Source: Streptomyces sp. WM6378 (lineage in GTDB: Bacteria; Actinomycetota; Actinomycetes; Streptomycetales; Streptomycetaceae). Taken from it: a stretch of DNA of 16,816 nt. Shown in pieces: positions 14,537-16,816 of this stretch. Positions within the stretch are counted from its first letter, which is position 1. Every line of letters starts with the position of its first letter. The notes below the pieces were generated by a model. The model saw only the letters and a list, made by a program, of their open reading frames with translations. It had not been told where the DNA came from and made no database searches. Both the position numbers and the translations under genes were made by a program. The stretch is taken from NCBI RefSeq assembly GCF_001279695.1, contig NZ_LGDD01000028.1, forward strand, positions 1-16,816, in the 5' to 3' direction.

Positions 14537-14582
14537 TTACCGGTGGGTAGCATCATCGGAGTACTGACCTACTTGCTGGTAG
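14537..14582 (+). promoter_or_regulatory. two candidate operator half-symmetric sites before the acyl-CoA dehydrogenase gene
   Basis: TTACC-GGTG-GGTAG (14537-14550) and CTACT-TGCT-GGTAG (14569-14582) share the layout yTACy-N4-GGTAG and start 32 bases apart, 34-80 bases upstream of the ATG. The first overlaps a possible -10 (TAGCAT, 14547-14552). Paired inverted repeats before acyl-CoA dehydrogenase genes often bind TetR-family regulators of fatty-acid degradation; that link is inferred. Confidence 0.4.
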
Positions 14583-14616
14583 ATGTAACCGACACCCTGC
14601 TTACGGAGCCGTCGCC

Positions 14617-16446
14617 ATGGGGCACTACAAGTCGAATCTCCGCGACATCGAGTTCAACCTCTTCGAGGTGCTCGGACGCGACAAGCTGTACGGCACCGGC
14701 CCGTTCGGGGAGATGGACGTCGACACCGCCAAGTCGATCCTGGAGGAGATCGCCCGTCTCGCCGAGAACGAGCTGGCCGACTCCTTCGCGGACGCCGACC
14801 GCAACCCGCCGGTCTTCGACCCGGCCACCAACACCGCTCCGGTCCCGGAGTCCTTCAAGAGCTCGTACAAGGCGTTCATGGACTCCGAGTACTGGCGCCT
14901 GGGCCTGCCCGAGGAGATCGGCGGCACCGTTTCGCCGCGCTCCCTGATCTGGGCGTACGCCGAGCTGCTGCTCGGCTCGAACCCGGCGATCTGGATGTAC
15001 TCCTCGGGCCCGGCGTTCGCCGGCATCCTCTTCGCCGAGGGCAACGAGGCGCAGAAGAAGGTCGCCGAGATCGCGGTCGACAAGCGCTGGGGCTCCACGA
15101 TGGTCCTGACCGAGCCGGACGCCGGTTCGGACGTCGGCGCCGGCCGCACCAAGGCCGTCCAGCAGGACGACGGCTCCTGGCACATCGAGGGCGTGAAGCG
15201 CTTCATCACCTCCGGTGAGCACGACATGGAGGAGAACATCCTCCACTACGTCCTCGCGCGTCCGGAGGGCCACGGCCCGGGCACGAAGGGGCTTTCGCTC
15301 TTCCTCGTTCCCAAGTTCCACTTCGACTGGGAGACCGGCGAGCTGGGCGAGCGCAACGGCGTGTACGCGACGAACGTCGAGCACAAGATGGGCCTGAAGG
15401 CGTCCAACACGTGCGAGATGACGTTCGGCGACCAGCACCCCGCCAAGGGCTGGCTGATCGGCGACAAGCACGACGGCATCCGCCAGATGTTCATGATCAT
15501 CGAGTTCGCCCGCATGATGGTCGGCACGAAGGCGATCGCGACGCTGTCGACGGGTTACCTCAACGCCCTTGAGTACGCCAAGGAGCGCGTCCAGGGCAGC
15601 GACCTCTCGCAGTTCATGGACAAGACCGCGCCGAAGGTGACGATCACTCACCACCCGGACGTGCGCCGCTCGTTGATGACGCAGAAGGCGTACGCCGAGG
15701 GCATGCGCTCGCTCGTCCTCTACACCGCCTCCATCCAGGACGCGATCCAGGTCAAGGAGGCGGCGGGCGAGGACGCCAAGGCGCTCGTGGGCCTGAACGA
15801 CCTCCTGCTGCCCATCGTGAAGGGCTACGGCTCGGAGAAGTCGTACGAGAAGCTGTCCTCCGAGTCGCTCCAGACCTTCGGCGGCTCCGGGTACCTCCAG
15901 GAGTACCCGATCGAGCAGTACATCCGTGACGCCAAGATCGACACGCTGTACGAGGGCACCACGGCGATCCAGGGCCAGGACTTCTTCTTCCGGAAGATCG
16001 TCCGGGACCAGGGCGCGTCCCTGAACGCCCTCTCCGAGGAGATCAAGAAGTTCCTCGCCGAGCAGAACGGCAACGAGGCGCTGGGCGGCGCGCTCGACTC
16101 GCTCGCCAAGGCGGCCGTCGACCTGGAGGCGATCGTCGGCACGATGATCACCGACCTGACGGCGACCGGTGAGGACGTCAAGAACATCTACAAGGTGGGG
16201 CTCAACACGACCCGCCTGCTGATGGCTTCGGGCGACGTGGTGGTCGGCTACCTGCTCCTCAAGGGTGCCGCGGTCGCCGCCGAGAAGCTGGCCTCGGCCT
16301 CCGCGAAGGACGTCCCCTTCTACACCGGCAAGATCGCGGCGGCGAAGTTCTTCGCGGCGAACGTCCTGCCGGGGGTCGGTACGGCGCGTGCGCTGGCCGA
16401 GACGGTGGACAACTCGCTGATGGAGCTGGACGAGGCGGCGTTCTAG
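14617..16446 (+). CDS. acyl-CoA dehydrogenase, long form with C-terminal extension
   Basis: A 609-residue FAD-dependent acyl-CoA dehydrogenase that would introduce the alpha,beta double bond in an acyl-CoA during beta-oxidation. The N-terminal and middle domains include [15 protein letters not shown] (the usual flavin/substrate-binding block) and RFITSGEHD. The C-terminal helical domain carries [20 protein letters not shown] and [13 protein letters not shown], where E446 is the probable catalytic base. About 130 further residues form the acetyl-CoA-dehydrogenase-like C-terminal extension of long forms (about 600 rather than 380-400 residues). The ATG has GGAG eight bases upstream. Substrate chain length cannot be judged. 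It is probably monocistronic, with a strong terminator after the stop. Confidence 0.96.
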   Translation: MGHYKSNLRDIEFNLFEVLGRDKLYGTGPFGEMDVDTAKSILEEIARLAENELADSFADADRNPPVFDPATNTAPVPESFKSSYKAFMDSEYWRLGLPEEIGGTVSPRSLIWAYAELLLGSNPAIWMYSSGPAFAGILFAEGNEAQKKVAEIAVDKRWGSTMVLTEPDAGSDVGAGRTKAVQQDDGSWHIEGVKRFITSGEHDMEENILHYVLARPEGHGPGTKGLSLFLVPKFHFDWETGELGERNGVYATNVEHKMGLKASNTCEMTFGDQHPAKGWLIGDKHDGIRQMFMIIEFARMMVGTKAIATLSTGYLNALEYAKERVQGSDLSQFMDKTAPKVTITHHPDVRRSLMTQKAYAEGMRSLVLYTASIQDAIQVKEAAGEDAKALVGLNDLLLPIVKGYGSEKSYEKLSSESLQTFGGSGYLQEYPIEQYIRDAKIDTLYEGTTAIQGQDFFFRKIVRDQGASLNALSEEIKKFLAEQNGNEALGGALDSLAKAAVDLEAIVGTMITDLTATGEDVKNIYKVGLNTTRLLMASGDVVVGYLLLKGAAVAAEKLASASAKDVPFYTGKIAAAKFFAANVLPGVGTARALAETVDNSLMELDEAAF

Positions 16447-16468
16447 CCTTTCTGGTCCCTGCGGAACC

Positions 16469-16503
16469 GGGGGCTCGGGGTGGTCGGACCCCGGGCCCCT
16501 TTC
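16469..16503 (+). terminator. acyl-CoA dehydrogenase terminator
   Basis: GGGG-C-TCGGGGT pairs with ACCCCGGGCCCC around GGTCGG, followed by TTTCC. It lies 22 bases after the stop, with a strong GC stem and a short T run. Confidence 0.8.
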
Positions 16504-16650
16504 CGCTGCCCGGAAGCCCCCGTTCCGCGTGTGCGGGGGAGCAGGGTTTCCCGTACGGGGAGGCAAGGGTGCGCCGGGGCCCGGGCGGCTTTCCCCCACC
16601 CCGCCCCTTCCCGAAACCCGCCGGGGGTGGGAAAGGGGGAAGCCGGTTTC

Positions 16651-16667
16651 CTGGGGCTCCGCCCCAG
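16651..16667. repeat. 17-bp GC hairpin repeat, copy 3
   Basis: CTGGGGC-TCC-GCCCCAG, identical to 11005-11021 and the reverse complement of 11380-11396. It directly adjoins the dispersed repeat copy B, as similar hairpins do beside copy A. Confidence 0.8.
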
Positions 16668-16668
16668 A

Positions 16669-16793
16669 CCCCGTTCGCGCCTGAAGGGCGCTCGTCCTCA
16701 ATCTCCCCCAAGGCCTTAAGGGCCAGGGGGGACCCCATGACGGGCTGAAGATGCCAGGACTGGCCGGCACCAGTCCTGTTAGGGGCGCGGGGC
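16669..16793 (-). repeat. dispersed intergenic repeat, copy B, interrupted by a nested hairpin
   Basis: In reverse complement this carries the same ordered blocks as 11105-11200: CCCCGCGCCCCTA, ATCTTCAGCCCGT and TTGAGGACGAGCGCCCTT. About 38 bases at 16702-16739 separate two blocks that lie 7 bases apart in copy A. They contain a hairpin (CCCCC-AA-GGCC and GGCC-A-GGGGG, 16705-16730), so a small palindromic element may have inserted here. Confidence 0.7.
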
Positions 16794-16816
16794 TGTGACA
16801 TTGTGCGGCTCCGCCG

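Larger units (their letters stand above)
16447..16816. other. gene-free tail with terminator and repeat elements
   Basis: No gene is supported in these 370 bases. They contain the acyl-CoA dehydrogenase terminator, the 17-bp hairpin (16651-16667) and the inverted copy of the dispersed intergenic repeat up to near the window edge. Confidence 0.75.

Noticed and set aside
14569..16770. A 733-residue minus-strand open frame
   Set aside because: It is antisense to the clear acyl-CoA dehydrogenase and has no recognisable domain.
11105..16793. Composite transposon bounded by inverted repeats
   Set aside because: No transposase or recombinase lies between the repeats, and the enclosed genes look like normal chromosomal genes. 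The repeats are a dispersed intergenic family.

Overview
The window is high-GC actinobacterial chromosome, almost certainly Streptomyces. The evidence is strong G/C bias at third codon positions, frequent GTG starts, and a set of genus-typical families: an HTH/DUF5753 plus DUF397 pair, a PAS-GAF-PP2C-ATPase phosphatase, DUF6507/DUF6086/DUF6177 proteins, and GC-rich intergenic hairpin repeats. All assignments come from reading the sequence; no database search was run.

Layout. (1) 2-730 (+) is a zinc-ribbon, single-pass membrane protein with a galactose-binding-like extracellular domain, possibly cut by the window edge, with a strong terminator at 739-773. (2) 903-5680 (-) is an accessory polymorphic-toxin cassette. 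In transcription order it holds a remnant of an ESAT-6-like gene, a DUF6507 protein, a 685-residue modular toxin whose C-terminal tip carries a PD-(D/E)xK nuclease-like motif, an overlapping DUF6086-type putative immunity gene, a degraded stretch, and a DUF6177 protein. GC content falls abruptly at the start of the toxin tip and stays low through the immunity gene, which suggests a swapped tip/immunity module. (3) 5682-7520 (-) is aspS with its terminator. (4) 7666-9831 (+) is a PAS-GAF-SpoIIE phosphatase-HATPase regulator. It converges on, and overlaps by 55 bp, an AI-2E family membrane protein at 9777-10937 (-). (5) 10938-11407 is gene-free and packed with GC-rich hairpins, including three perfect 24-bp tandem copies. 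(6) 11408-12979 (-) holds a pirin and an SseB-family protein. (7) 13024-14149 (-) is an Scr1/Scr2-like HTH/DUF397 pair, with a small divergent gene at 14266-14502 (+). (8) 14617-16446 (+) is a long-form acyl-CoA dehydrogenase with a strong terminator. It is followed by an inverted copy of the dispersed repeat seen at 11105-11200.

How the genes fit together. aspS, the phosphatase, the AI-2E protein, pirin, SseB and the acyl-CoA dehydrogenase look like ordinary chromosomal genes. The toxin cassette sits directly downstream of the aspS terminator and looks like an inserted or rearranged accessory island. The toxin, immunity and DUF6507 genes are tightly packed (3-bp gap, GTGA overlap), so they are probably co-translated. 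The main biological interest is this orphan WXG100/ESX-type toxin cassette with its putative nuclease tip.
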